Origin: Siphonodentalium dalli
Lineage: Eukaryota; Mollusca; Scaphopoda; Gadilida; Siphonodentaliidae
Direction of reading: 5' to 3'
DNA: 64,000 bases
Assembly (NCBI GenBank): GCA_032622095.1
Contig: CP136069.1
Location: 2,141,462 to 2,205,461, forward strand
Each line of letters begins with the position of its first letter. The first letter of the stretch is position 1. Position numbers and translations under genes: made by a program. This document shows, in pieces, positions 15,001-30,161 of this stretch. The notes below the pieces were generated by a model. The model was not told where the DNA came from. It searched no databases and was given only the letters and a program-made list of their open reading frames with translations.

Positions 15001-18000
15001 ATTTTACACCCTGGAATCACGATGTCCTTGATTTATATCTATTATTTTATACCCTGGAATCATGATGTCCTTGATTTATATCTATTATGTTATACCCTGG
15101 AATCACGATGTCCTTGATTTATATATATTATTTTATACCCTGGAATCACGATGTCCTTGATTTATATATATTATTTTATACCCGGGAATCACGATGTCCT
15201 TGATTTATATATATTATTTTATACCCGGGAATCACGATGTCCTTGATTTATATCTATTATTTTACACCCCGGAATCACGATGTCCTTGATTTATATCTAT
15301 TATTTTACACCCTGGAATCACGATGTCCTTGATTTATATATATTATTTTATACCCTGGAATCACGGTGTCCTTGATTTATATCTATTATTTTATACCCTG
15401 GAATCACGATGTCATTGATTCATATCTATTATTTTATACCCTGGAATCACGATGTCCTTGATTTATATCTATTATTTTATACCCTGGAATCACGATGTCA
15501 TTGATTCATATCTATTATTTTATACCCTGGAATCACGATGTCCTTGATTTATATATATTATTTTATACCCGGGAATCACGATGTCCTTGATTTATATCTA
15601 TTATTTTACACCCCGGAATCACGATGTCCTTGATTTATATCTATTATTTTACACCCTGGAATCACGATGTCCTTGATTTATATCTATTATTTTATACCCT
15701 GGAATCACGATGTCATTGATTTATATCTATTATTTTACACCCTGGAATCACGATGTCCTTGATTTATATCTATTATTTTACACCCTGGAATCACGATGTC
15801 CTTGATTTATATCTATTATTTTATATCCTGGAATCACGATGTCCTTGATTCATATCTATTATTTTATACCCTGGAATCACGATGTCATTGATTTATATCT
15901 ATTATTTTACACCCTGGAATCACGATGTCCTTGATTTATATCTATTATTTTACACCCTGGAATCACGATGTCCTTGATTTATATCTATTATTTTATATCC
16001 TGGAATCACGATGTCCTTGATTCATATCTATTATTTTATACCCTGGAATCACGGTGTCCTTGATTTATATCTATTATTTTATACCCTGGAATCACGATGT
16101 CATTGATTCATATCTATTATTTTATACCCTGGAATCACGATGTCCTTGATTTATATCTATTATTTTATACCCTGGAATCACGATGTCATTGATTCATATC
16201 TATTATTTTATACCCTGGAATCACGATGTCCTTGATTTATATATATTATTTTATACCCGGGAATCACGATGTCCTTGATTTATATCTATTATTTTACACC
16301 CCGGAATCACGATGTCCTTGATTTATATCTATTATTTTACACCCTGGAATCACGATGTCCTTGATTTATATATATTATTTTATACCCTGGAATCACGGTG
16401 TCCTTGATTTATATATATTATTTTATACCCTGGAATCACGATGTCATTGATTCATATCTATTATTTTATACCCTGGAATCACGATGTCCTTGATTTATAT
16501 CTATTATTTTACACCCTGGAATCACGATGTCCTTGATTTATATATATTATTTTATACCCTGGAATCACGATGTCCTTGATTTATATCTATTATTTTACAC
16601 CCTGGAATCACGATGTCCTTGATTTATATCTATTATTTTATACCCTGGAATCACGATGTCCTTGATTTATATCTATTATTTTATACCCTGGAATCACGAT
16701 GTCCTTGATTCATATATATTATTTTATACCCTGGAATCACGATTCCTTGATTTATATCTATTAGTTTATACCCTGGAATCACGATGTCCTTGATTTATAT
16801 CTATTATTTTATACCCTGGAATCACGATGTCCTTGATTCATATCTATTATTTTATACCCTGGAATCATGATGTCCTTGATTTATATCTATTATTTTATAC
16901 CCTGGAATCACGATGTCCTTGATTCATATCTATTATTTTATACCCTGGAATCACGATGTCCTTGATTTATATATATTATTTTATACCCTGGAATCACGAT
17001 GTCCTTGATTTATATATATTATTTTATACCCTGGAATCACGATGTCCTTGATTTATATATATTATTTTATACCCTGGAATCACGATGTCCTTGATTTATA
17101 TATATTATTTTATACCCTGGAATCACGATGTCCTTGATTCATATCTATTATTTTATACCCTGGAATCACGATGTCCTTGATTTATATATATTATTTTATA
17201 CCCTGGAATCACGATGTCCTTGATTTATATATATTATTTTACACCCTGGAATCACGATGTCCTTGATTTATATCTATTATTTTATACCCTGGAATCACGA
17301 TGTCCTTGATTTATATATATTATTTTATACCCTGGAATCACGATGTCCTTGATTTATATCTATTATTTTATACCCTGGAATCACGATGTCCTTGATTTAT
17401 ATCTATTATTTTACACCCTGGAATCACGATGTCCTTGATTTATATCTATTATTTTATACCCTGGAATCACGATGTCCTTGATTTATATATATTATTTTAT
17501 ACCCTGGAATCACGATGTCCTTGATTTATATATATTATTTTACACCCTGGAATCACGATGTCCTTGATTTATATCTATTATTTTACACCCTGGAATCACG
17601 ATGTCCTTGATTTATATATATTATTTTACACCCTGGAATCACGATGTCCTTGATTTATATCTATTATTTTATACCCTGGAATCACGATGTCCTTGATTTA
17701 TATATATTATTTTATACCCTGGAATCACGATGTCCTTGATTTATATATATTATTTTATATCCTGGAATCACGATGTCCTTGATTTATATATATTATTTTA
17801 TACCCTGGAATCATGATGTCCTTGATTCATATCTATTATTTTATACCCTGGAATCACGATGTCCTTGATTTATATATATTATTTTATACCCTGGAATCAC
17901 GATGTCCTTGATTTATATATATTATTTTATACCCTGGAATCACGATGTCCTTGATTTATATCTATTATTTTATACCCTGGAATCACGATGTCCTTGATTT

Positions 18001-21000
18001 ATATCTATTATTTTATACCCTGGAATCACGATGTCCTTGATTTATATATATTATTTTATACCCTGGAATCACGATGTCCTTGATTTATATATATTATTTT
18101 ATACCCTGGAATCACGATGTCCTTGATTTATATCTATTATTTTATACCCTGGAATCACGATGTCCTTGATTTATATCTATTATTTTATACCCTGGAATCA
18201 CGATGTCCTTGATTTATATATATTATTTTATACCCTGGAATCACGATGTCCTTGATTTATATATATTATTTTATACCCTGGAATCACGATGTCCTTGATT
18301 TATATATATTATTTTATATCCTGGAATCACGATGTCATTGATTTATATCTATTATTTTATACCATGGAATCACGATGTCCTTGATTTATATCTATTATTT
18401 TACACCCTGGAATCACGATGTCCTTGATTTATATCTATTATTTTATACCCTGGAATCACGATGTCCTTGATTTATATATATTATTTTATACCCTGGAATC
18501 ACGATGTCATTGATTTATATATATTATTTTATACCCTGGAATCACGATGTCCTTGATTCATATCTATTATATTATACCCTGGAATCACGATGTCCTTGAT
18601 TTATATATATTATTTTATACCCTGGAATCACGATGTCCTTGATTCATATATATTATTTTATACCCTGGAATCACGATGTCCTTGATTTATATCTATTATT
18701 TTATACCCTGGAATCACGATGTCCTTGATTTATATATATTATTTTATACCCTGGAATCACGATGTCCTTGATTTATATCTATTATTTTATACCCTGGAAT
18801 CACGATGTCCTTGATTTATATATATTATTTTATACCCTGGAATCATGATGTCCTTGATTTATATCTATTATTTTACACCCTGGAATCACGATGTCCTTGA
18901 TTTATATATATTATTTTATACCCTGGAATCACGATGTCCTTGATTTATATATATTATTTTACACCCTAGAATCACGATGTCCTTGATTTATATCTATTAT
19001 TTTACACCCTGGAATCACGATGTCCTTGATTTATATCTATTATTTTACACCCTGGAATCACGATGTCCTTGATTTATATCTATTATTTTATACCCTGGAA
19101 TCACGATGTCCTTGATTTATATATATTATTTTACACCCTGGAATCACGATGTCCTTGATTTATATATATTATTTTATACCCTGGAATCACGATGTCCTTG
19201 ATTCATATCTATTATTTTATACCCTGGAATCACGATGTCCTTGATTTATATATATTATTTTATACCCTGGAATCACGATGTCCTTGATTTATATCTATTA
19301 TTTTATACCCTGGAATCACGATGTCATTGATTTATATATATTATTTTACACCCTGGAATCACGATGTCCTTGATTTATATATATTATTTTATACCATGGA
19401 ATCACGATGTCCTTGATTTATATATATTATATTATACCCTGGAATCACGATGTCCTTGATTCATATCTATTATTTTATATCCTGGAATCACGATGTCCTT
19501 GATTTATATATATTATTTTATACCCTGGAATCACGATGTCCTTGATTCATATCTATTATTTTATACCCTGGAATCACGATGTCATTGATTCATATATATT
19601 ATTTTATACCCGCGAATCACGATGTCCTTGATTTATATATATTATTTTACACCCTGGAATCACGATGTCCTTGATTTATATATATTATTTTATACCCTGG
19701 AATCACGCTGTCCTTGATTTATATATATTATTTTATACCCTGGAATCACGATGTCCTTGATTTATATATATTATTTTATACCCTGGAATCACGATGTCCT
19801 TGATTTATATCTATTATTTTATACCCTGGAATCACGATGTCCTTGATTTATATCTATTATTTTATACCCTGGAATCACGATGTCCTTGATTTATATCTAT
19901 TATTTTATACCCTGGAATCACGATGTCCTTGATTCATATCTATTATTTTATACCCTGGGATCACGATGTCCTTGATTTATATATATTATTTTATACCCTG
20001 GAATCACGATGTCCTTGATTTATATATATTATTTTACACCCTGGAATCACGATGTCCTTGATTCATATCTATTATTTTACACCCTGGAATCACGATGTCC
20101 TTGATTTATATATATTATTTTATACCCTGGAATCACGATGTCCTTGATTTATATCTATTATTTTATACCCTGGAATCACGATGTCCTTGATTCATATCTA
20201 TTATTTTATACCCTGGGATCACGATGTCCTTGATTTATATATATTATTTTATACCCTGGAATCACGATGTCCTTGATTTATATATATTATTTTACACCCT
20301 GGAATCACGATGTCCTTGATTCATATCTATTATTTTACACCCTGGAATCACGATGTCCTTGATTTATATATATTATTTTATACCCTGGAATCACGATGTC
20401 CTTGATTTATATATATTATTTTACACCCTGGAATCACGATGTCCTTGATTTATATATATTATATTATACCCTGGAATCACGATGTCCTTGATTTATATAT
20501 ATTATTTTATACCCTGGAATCACGATGTCCTTGATTTATATATATTATTTTACACCCTGGAATCACGATGTCCTTGATTTATATCTATTATTTTATACCC
20601 TGGAATCACGATGTCATTGATTTATATATATTATTTTATACCCTGGAATCACGATGTCCTTGATTCATATCTATTATATTATACCCTGGAATCACGATGT
20701 CCTTGATTTATATCTATTATTTTATACCCTGGAATCACGATGTCCTTGATTTATATATATTATTTTATACCCTGGAATCACGATGTCCTTGATTTATATA
20801 TATTATTTTATACCCTGGAATCACGATGTCCTTGATTTATATATATTAGTTTATACCCTGGAATCACGATGTCCTTGATTTATATCTATTATTTTATACC
20901 CTGGAATCACGATGTCCTTGATTTATATATATTATTTTATACCCGGAATCACGATGTCCTTGATTTATATCTATTATTTTATACCCTGGAATCACGATGT

Positions 21001-24000
21001 CCTTGATTTATATATATTATTTTATACCCTGGAATCACGATGTCCTTGATTTATATATATTAGTTTATACCCTGGAATCACGATGTCCTTGATTTATATA
21101 TATTATTTTATACCCTGGAATCACGATGTCCTTGATTTATATATATTAGTTTATACCCTGGAATCACGATGTCCTTGATTTATATCTATTATTTTATACC
21201 CTGGAATCACGATGTCCTTGATTTATATATATTATTTTATACCCTGGAATCACGATGTCCTTGATTTATATATATTATTTTATACCCTGGAATCACGATG
21301 TCCTTGATTTATATATATTATTTTATACCCTGGAATCACGATGTCCTTGATTTATATCTATTATTTTATACCCTGGAATCACGATGTCCTTGATTTATAT
21401 CTATTATTTTACACCCTGGAATCACGATGTCATTGATTTATATATATTATTTTATACCCTGGAATCACGATGTCCTTGATTTATATCTATTATTTTACAC
21501 CCTGGAATCACGATGTCATTGATTTATATATATTATTTTATACCCTGGAATCACGATGTCCTTGATTTATATCTATTATTTTACACCCTGGAATCACGAT
21601 GTCCTTGATTTATATATATTATTTTATACCCTGGAATCACGATGTCCTTGATTTATATATATTATTTTATACCCTGGAATCACGATGTCCTTGATTTATA
21701 TCTATTATTTTATACCCTGGAATCACGATGTCCTTGATTTATATATATTATTTTATACCCTGGAATCACGATGTCCTTGATTTATATATATTAGTTTATA
21801 CCCTGGAATCACGATGTCCTTGATTTATATATATTATTTTATACCCTGGAATCACGATGTCCTTGATTTATATATATTAGTTTATACCCTGGAATCACGA
21901 TGTCCTTGATTTATATCTATTATTTTATACCCTGGAATCACGATGTCCTTGATTTATATATATTATTTTATACCCTGGAATCACGATGTCCTTGATTTAT
22001 ATCTATTATTTTATACCCTGGAATCACGATGTCCTTGATTTATATATATTATTTTATACCCTGGAATCATGATGTCCTTGATTTATATCTATTATTTTAT
22101 ACCCTGGAATCACGATGTCCTTGATTTATATCTATTATTTTATACCCTGGAATCACGATGTCCTTGATTCATATATATTATTTTATACCCTGGAATCACG
22201 ATGTCCTTGATTTATATATATTATTTTATACCCTGGAATCACGATGTCCTTGATTTATATATATTATTTTATACCCTGGAATCACGATGTCCTTGATTTA
22301 TATCTATTATTTTATACCCTGGAATCACGATGTCCTTGATTTATATCTATTATTTTATACCCTGGAATCACGATGTCCTCGATTTATATCTATTATTTTA
22401 TACCCTGGAATCACGATGTCCTTGATTTATATATATTATTTTATACCCTGGAATCACGATGTCCTTGATTTATATATATTAGTTTATACCCTGGAATCAT
22501 GATGTCCTTGATTTATATATATTATTTTATACCCTGGAATCACGATGTCATTGATTTATATATATTATTTTATACCCTGGAATCACGATGTCCTTGATTT
22601 ATATCTATTATTTTACACCCTGGAATCACGATGTCCTTGATTTATATATATTATTTTATAACCTGGAATCACGCTGTCATTGATTTATATATATTATTTT
22701 ATACCCTGGAATCACGATGTCCTTGATTTATATCTATTATTTTATACCCTGGAATCACGATGTCATTGATTTATATCTATTATTTTATACCCGGGAATCA
22801 CGGTGTCCTTGATTTGTATCTATTATTTTATACCCTGGAATCACAATGTCCTTGATTCATATATATTATTTTACACCCTGGAATCACGATGTCCTCGATT
22901 CATATCTATTATTTTATACCCTGGAATCACGATGTCCTTGATTTATATCTATTATTTTATACCCGGGAATCACGATGTCCTTGATTTATATATATTATTT
23001 TATACCCTGGAATCACGATGTCCTTGATTTATATATATTATTTTACACCCTGGAATCACGATGTCCTTGATTTATATCTATTATTTTATACCCGGGAATC
23101 ACGATGTCCTTGATTCATATCTATTATTTTATACCCTGGGATCACGATGTCCTTGATTTATATATATTATTTTATACCCGGGAATCACGATGTCCTTGAT
23201 TTATATATATTATTTTATACCCGGGAATCACGATGTCCTTGATTTATATCTATTATTTTATACCCGGGAATCACGATGTCCTTGATTTATATCTATTATT
23301 TTATACCCGGAAATCACGATGTCCTTGATTTATATATATTATTTTATACCCGGGAATCACGATGTCCTTGATTTATATCTATTATTTTATACCCGGGAAT
23401 CACGATGTCCTTGATTTATATCTATTATTTTATACCCGGGAATCACGATGTCCTTGATTTATATATATTATTTTATACCCTGGAATCACGATGTCCTTGA
23501 TTTATATCTATTATTTTATACCCTGGAATCACGATGTCCTTGATTTATATCTATTATTTTATACCCTGGAATCACGATGTCCTTGATTTATATATATTAT
23601 TTTACACCCTGGAATCACGATGTCCTTGATTCATATCTATTATTTTATACCCTGGAATCACAATGTCCTTGATTTATATATATTATTTTATACCCGGGAA
23701 TCACGATGTCCTTGATTTATATCTATTATTTTACACCCTGGAATCACGATGTCCTTGATTTATATCTATTATTTTATACCCGGGAATCACGATGTCCTTG
23801 ATTCATATCTATTATTTTATACCCTGGGATCACGATGTCCTTGATTTATATATATTATTTTATACCCGGGAATCACGATGTCCTTGATTTATATATATTA
23901 TTTTATACCCTGGAATCACGATGTCATTGATTTATATATATTATTTTACACCCTGGAATCACGATGTCCTTGATTTATATATATTATTTTATACCCTGGA

Positions 24001-27000
24001 ATCACGATGTCCTTGATTCATATCTATTATTTTATACCCTGGAATCACGATGTCATTGATTTATATCTATTATTTTATACCCGGGAATCACGATGTCCTT
24101 GATTTATATCTATTATTTTATACCCTGGAATCACGATGTCCTTGATTCATATATATTATTTTATACACTGGAATCACGATGTCCTTGATTTATATATATT
24201 ATTTTACACCCTAGAATCACGATGTCCTTGATTTATATCTATTATTTTACACCCTGGAATCACGATGTCCTTGATTTATATCTATTATTTTATACCCTGG
24301 AATCATGATGTCCTTGATTTATATATATTATGTTATACCCTGGAATCACGATGTCCTTGATTTATATCTATTATTTTACACCCTGGAATCACGATGTCCT
24401 TGATTTATATATATTATTTTATACCCTGGAATCATGATGTCCTTGATTTATATATATTATGTTATACCCTGGAATCACGATGTCCTTGATTTATATCTAT
24501 TATTTTATACCCTGGAATCACGATGTCCTTGATTTATATATATTATTTTATACCCTGGAATCACGATGTCCTTGATTTATATATATTATTTTATACCCTG
24601 GAATCACGATGTCCTTGATTTATATATATTATTTTACACCCTGGAATCACGATGTCCTTGATTTATATATATTATTTTATACCCTAGAATCACGATGTCC
24701 TTGATTTATATATATTATTTTATACCCTGGAATCACGATGTCCTTGATTTATATCTATTATTTTACACCCTGGAATCACGATGTCCTTGATTTATATATA
24801 TTATTTTATACCCTAGAATCACGATGTCCTTGATTTATATATATTATTTTATACCCTGGAATCACGATGTCCTTGATTTATATCTATTATTTTATACCCT
24901 GGAATCACGATGTCATTGATTTATATATATTATTTTACACCCTAGAATCACGATGTCCTTGATTTATATCTATTATTTTATACCCTGGAATCACGATGTC
25001 ATTGATTTATAACTATTATTTTATACCCGGGAATCACGATGTCCTTGATTTATATCTATTATTTTATACCCTGGAATCACGATGTCCTTGATTCATATAT
25101 ATTATTTTATACACTGGAATCACGATGTCCTTGATTTATATATATTATTTTACACCCTAGAATCACGATGTCCTTGATTTATATCTATTATTTTATACCC
25201 TGGAATCACGATGTCATTGATTTATATCTATTATTTTATACCCGGGAATCACGATGTCCTTGATTTATATCTATTATTTTACACCCTGGAATCACGATGT
25301 CCTTGATTTATATCTATTATTTTATACACTGGAATCACGATGTCCTTGATTCATATATATTATTTTATACCCTGGAATCACGATGTCCTTGATTTATATA
25401 TATTATTTTATACCCTGGAATCACGATGTCCTTGATTTATATCTATTATTTTATACCCTGGAATCACGATGTCCTTGATTTATATCTATTATTTTATACC
25501 CTGGAATCACGATGTCCTTGATTTATATCTATTATTTTATACCCTGGAATCACGATGACCTTGATTTATATCTATTATTTTATACCCTGGAATCACGATG
25601 TCCTTGATTTATATATATTATTTTATACCCTGGAATCACGATGTCCTTGATTTATATCTATTATTTTATACCCTGGAATCACGATGTCCTTGATTTATAT
25701 ATATTATTTTATACCCTGGAATCACGATGTCCTTGATTTATATATATTATTTTATACCCTGGAATCACGATGTCCTTGATTTATATATATTATTTTATAC
25801 CCTGGAATCACGATGTCCTTGATTTATATCTATTATTTTACACCCTGGAATCACGATGTCCTTGATTTATATCTATTATTTTATATCCTGGAATCACGAT
25901 GTCCTTGATTTATATCTATTATTTTATACCCTGGAATCACGATGTCCTTGATTTATATCTATTATTTTATACCCTGGAATCACGATGTCCTTGATTTATA
26001 TCTATTATTTTATATCCTGGAATCACGATGTCCTTGATTTATATCTATTATTTTATACCCTGGAATCACGATGTCCTTGATTTATATCTATTATTTTATA
26101 CCCTGGAATCACGATGACCTTGATTTATATCTATTATTTTATACCCTGGAATCACGATGTCCTTGATTTATATATATTATTTTATACCCTGGAATCACGA
26201 TGTCCTTGATTTATATCTATTATTTTATACCCTGGAATCACGATGTCCTTGATTTATATATATTATTTTATACCCTGGAATCACGATGTCCTTGATTTAT
26301 ATATATTATTTTATACCCTGGAATCACGATGTCCTTGATTTATATATATTATTTTATACCCTGGAATCACGATGTCCTTGATTTATATCTATTATTTTAC
26401 ACCCTGGAATCACGATGTCCTTGATTTATATCTATTATTTTATATCCTGGAATCACGATGTCCTTGATTTATATCTATTATTTTATACCCTGGAATCACG
26501 ATGTCCTTGATTTATATCTATTATTTTATACCCTGGAATCACGATGTCCTTGATTTATATCTATTATTTTACACCCTGGAATCACGATGTCCTTGATTCA
26601 TATCTATTATTTTATACCCTGGAATCACGATGTCCTTGATTTATATCTATTATTTTACACCCTGGAATCACGATGTCCTTGATTTATATATATTATTTTA
26701 CACCCTGGAATCACGATGTCCTTGATTCATATCTATTATTTTATACCCTGGAATCACGATGTCCTTGATTTATATCTATTATTTTATACCCTGGAATCAC
26801 GATGTCCTTGATTTATATCTATTATTTTATACCCTGGAATCACGATGTCCTTGATTCATATATATTATTTTATACCCTGGAATCATGATGTCCTTGATTT
26901 ATATATATTATTTTACACCCTGGAATCACGATGTCCTTGATTTATATATATTATTTTATACCCTGGAATCACGATGTCCTTGATTCATATCTATTATTTT

Positions 27001-28948
27001 ACACCCTGGAATCACGATGTCCTTGATTTATATCTATTATTTTACACCCTGGAATCACGATGTCCTTGATTCATATCTATTATTTTACACCCTGGAATCA
27101 CGATGTCCTTGATTTATATCTATTATTTTACACCCTGGAATCACGATGTCCTTGATTTATATATATTATTTTATACCCTGGAATCACGATGTCCTTGATT
27201 TATATATATTATTTTACACCCTGGAATCACGATGTCCTTGATTTATATATATTATTTTATACCCTGGAATCACGATGTCCTTGATTTATATATATTATTT
27301 TACACCCTGGAATCACGATGTCCTTGATTTATATATATTATTTTATACCCGGGAATCACGGTGTCCTTGATTTATATATATTATTTTATACCCTGGAATC
27401 ACGATGTCCTTGATTTATATATATTATTTTATACCCTGGAATCATGATGTCCTTGATTTATATCTATTATTTTATACCCTGGAATCATGATGTCCTTGAT
27501 TCATATATATTATTTTACACCCTGGAATCATGATGTCCTTGATTTATATATATTATTTTATACCCTGGAATCAGGATGTCCTTGATTCATATATATTATT
27601 TTACACCCTGGAATCACGATGTCCTTGATTTATATATATTATTTTATACCCTGGAATCACGATGTCCTTGATTTATATCTATTATTTTACACCCTGGAAT
27701 CACGATGTCCTTGATTTATATCTATTATTTTATACCCTGGAATCACGATGTCCTTGATTTATATATATTATTTTATACCCTGGAATCACGATGTCCTTGA
27801 TTTATATCTATTATTTTATACCCTGGAATCACGATGTCCTTGATTTATATATATTATTTTACACCCTGGAATCACGATGTCCTTGATTTATATATATTAT
27901 TTTATACCCTGGAATCACGATGTCCTTGATTTATATATATTATTTTACACCCTGGAATCACGATGTCCTTGATTTATATCTATTATTTTATACCCTGGAA
28001 TCAGGATGTCATTGATTTATATATAATATTTTATACCCTGGAATCACGATGTCCTTGATTTATATATATTATTTTATACCCTGGAATCACGATGTCCTTG
28101 ATTTATATCTATTATTTTATACCCTGGAATCACGATGTCCTTGATTTATATATATTATTTTATACCCTGGAATCACGATGTCCTTGATTTATATCTATTA
28201 TTTTATACCCTGGAATCACGATGTCCTTGATTTATATCTATTATTTTACACCCTGGAATCACGATGTCCTTGATTTATATCTATTATGTTATACCCTGGA
28301 ATCACGATGTCCTTGATTCATATCTATTATTTTATACCCTGGAATCATGATGTCCTTGATTTATATATATTATTTTATACCCTGGAATCACGATGTCCTC
28401 GATTCATATCTATTATTTTACACCCTGGAATCACGATGTCCTTGATTTATATATATTATTTTATACCCTGGAATCACGATGTCCTTGATTTATATATATT
28501 ATTTTATATCCTGGAATCACGATGTCCTTGATTTATATCTATTATTTTATACCCTGGAATCACGATGTCCTTGATTTATATATATTATGTTATACCCGGG
28601 AATCACGATGTCCTTGATTTATATCTATTATTTTATACCCGGGAATCACGATGTCCTTGATTTATATCTATTATTTTATACCCTGGAATCACGATGTCCT
28701 TGATTTATATATATTATTTTATACCCTGGAATCACGCTGTCATTGATTTATATATATTATTTTATACCCTGGAATCACGATGTCCTTGATTTATATATAT
28801 TATTTTATACCCTGGAATCACGATGTCCTTGATTTATATATATTATTTTATACCCTGGAATCACGGTGTCCTTGATTTATATCTATTATTTTACACCCTG
28901 GAATCACGCTGTCATTGATTCATATCTATTATTTTACACCCTGGGATC
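1..28948. repeat. 43-bp satellite array, about 673 copies, open at left edge
   Basis: An unbroken head-to-tail array of a 43-bp A+T-rich unit (core ATACCCTGGAATCACGATG, then TCCTTGATTTATAT and an ATTATTTT tail). Successive ATACCC starts lie 43 bp apart, for example at 13 and 56. The array ends inside the CTGGGATC near 28948. Units differ at a few recurrent sites: TATATA/TATCTA, TTATACC/TTACACC, CACGATG/CACGGTG/CATGATG, GATTTAT/GATTCAT, CCTGG/CCGGG. No other sequence interrupts it. Because 43 is not a multiple of 3, all frames rotate, which gives spurious repetitive ORFs of up to 117 codons that are not genes. Short higher-order repeats are visible (see findings). On the minus strand the array lies downstream of ENPP exon C, so it is probably intronic. 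Confidence 0.98.
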
Positions 28949-29102
28949 TATATAAAACTTGCTGGGAAGGGATATACTATCTTTAATACAAATAACATAT
29001 AATACACGCGAATAAGTTGCAGAACATACCCACTTTCACTTTCGCCATATAATCCGATGTTAACAAATAATTCACACATAACGCGTGCGTAGTATAACAT
29101 AC
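28949..29102 (-). other. Intron start between ENPP exon C and the satellite
   Basis: This is 154 bp of unique sequence downstream of exon C on the minus strand. It starts with the splice donor GTATGT (29102-29097) and runs into the 43-bp satellite. I see no further coding similarity in it. Confidence 0.7.
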
Positions 29103-29222
29103 CGGTTCTCCATTCCACCAGTCTTTGTGTGCTGAGCTGGATGACGAGATGGAAAACACCTCATTCAGTGACGGATCATACATGTTGTTATCTACGATGC
29201 CATGGGATTCTGGGTACAAACC
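29103..29222 (-). CDS. ENPP: ENPP exon C: phosphodiesterase domain following the catalytic threonine
   Basis: This exon encodes 40 residues beginning GLYPESHGIVDNNMYDP and ending WWNGEP. It is the segment that follows the nucleophile loop in ENPP phosphodiesterases (GLYPESHGI is nearly invariant; WW/WY-x-GEP/GQP follows). The acceptor is TTTCAG before GGT, and the donor is CCG then GTATGT. Both boundaries are phase 0, so it joins exon B (ending ...SIIT) to give the family's SI(V/I)TGLYPESHG. The exon is 120 bp, with no stop or frameshift. The run of serines in the middle is ordinary for the variable loop here. The next ENPP exon (expected to continue with a W and a TFFWPG-like motif) is not in the window and would lie left of the satellite. 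ENPPs cleave nucleotide pyrophosphate or phosphodiester bonds outside the cell. Confidence 0.92.
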
Positions 29223-29345
29223 CTGAAATTAACGTAGGAAAGTTCCATAAAATAGGGTGAAAAACAGGTATTTCCATATGATTGCGAAAATCTGTGGCCT
29301 ATAAGCATGCACTATCAGTAATAGAAAATCAATCACAAATTTATA

Positions 29346-29551
29346 TACAGTAATGCCTTAAATAATCTACTCCTTAACCACAGCAGAATTATGGGTAATT
29401 TTTCAGGATTTATGGCTCGTTGCCATTCTCAGAAAGCTCTCATTGAGAGCTTTCCGATGAATAGCAAGAAGCCATATTTCCGACTACATCTTGAAAAGTT
29501 ACCCATAATTCTGCTGCGGTTAAGGAGTCGATTATTTAGAGCATTACTGTA
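29346..29551. mobile_element. Foldback MITE, family A (TACAGTAATG ends), full length
   Basis: A 206-bp, almost completely palindromic element. It begins TACAGTAATGCC, reads through CTTAACCACAGCAGAATTA, and returns as TAATTCTGCTGCGGTTAAGG and GCATTACTGTA. The centre has an inner inverted repeat (GAAAGCTCTCA / TGAGAGCTTTC). The terminal TA with a CAGT start fits a TA target duplication of Tc1/mariner/pogo-type elements; that class is inferred. It carries no ORF of its own. It lies in the large intron between exons B and C. Confidence 0.85.
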
Positions 29552-29609
29552 CATCATTATAAAGTTCTAAATTTTACGGTGTTTGGATAATCTAATTGAT
29601 TTGATCAAA

Positions 29610-29724
29610 TGCCACTGAGAGCTTTCCGATGAAATGGCAGCAAGCCATATTTCCGACTAAATCCTGAAAAGTTACCCATAATTCTGCTATGGTTAAGGAG
29701 TCGATTAATTAGGGCATTACTGTA
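29610..29724. mobile_element. Half copy of MITE family A
   Basis: The 3' half of the family A foldback: from the central GAGAGCTTTCCGATGA through AGCCATATTTCCGACTAAAT to the terminus GGGCATTACTGTA. The 5' half is missing. It directly abuts the hairpin-bearing element on its right, as the inverted copy at 41867-42067 does. Confidence 0.8.
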
Positions 29725-30063
29725 CTTGCTGCCCTTTTCCGAGTTGGACAACTCCTGTGACAATGATTTGGCTTTGTTGGACAATGAGGTCGAGGAGGAT
29801 ATCCAGAGTGTCAATAACCCTGCAGGGAGCCCCACACATATATAGAAGCATGTGTACTGAGTGTCGTCTGCTCATGTTTGTCTGCGGCTCTGAATGGGTG
29901 AAATTATAAAATTGTTAAAGAATATAAGAAAGAATTATTAAAATTGTAAAACATTGTAAAAAATAACAACAAATGGTGAAAAATTGTTAGGCCAATGCAT
30001 TCTCTTATATATGCGAGGCAACCTATGGTCGCCTCGCATATAGAAGAGAATGCATTGGCACAG
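29725..30063. mobile_element. Hairpin-bearing element fragment (inverted partner at 41540-41866)
   Basis: About 340 bp shared, in reverse orientation, with 41540-41866, and in part with 55478-55700. Shared parts include a TTTTCCGAGTTGGACAACTC segment, a GAGCCCCACACATATATAGA segment, an A-rich AAATTGTTAAAGAATATAAG stretch, and a 69-bp hairpin at 29991-30059 (arms GCCAATGCATTCTCTTATAT). The start of the stretch reads CCCTTTTCC, a possible decayed CCCTTT end of the TTAA-flanked family, but no TTAA is present at the left. It encodes nothing recognisable; open frames on either strand cross element borders. Confidence 0.65.
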
Positions 30064-30161
30064 GGTATTACTCTATGTTAAATGTCGTCGTTCTGTGTTT
30101 CCAATATGCTCAGTTCGTTGTGTGTTATCTCCAAACAATCGACACACGGGGATACAATCCC

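Noticed and set aside
1-28948. CRISPR-like regular repeat
   Set aside because: There are no unique spacers; the whole 43-bp unit repeats. The context is a eukaryotic intron.
29605-29835. Frames sharing MGLPAGLLTLWISS (29605-29835 minus and 41756-41977 plus)
   Set aside because: Shared because the DNA element is duplicated in inverted order; the frame runs on into the MITE, so it is not conserved coding sequence.
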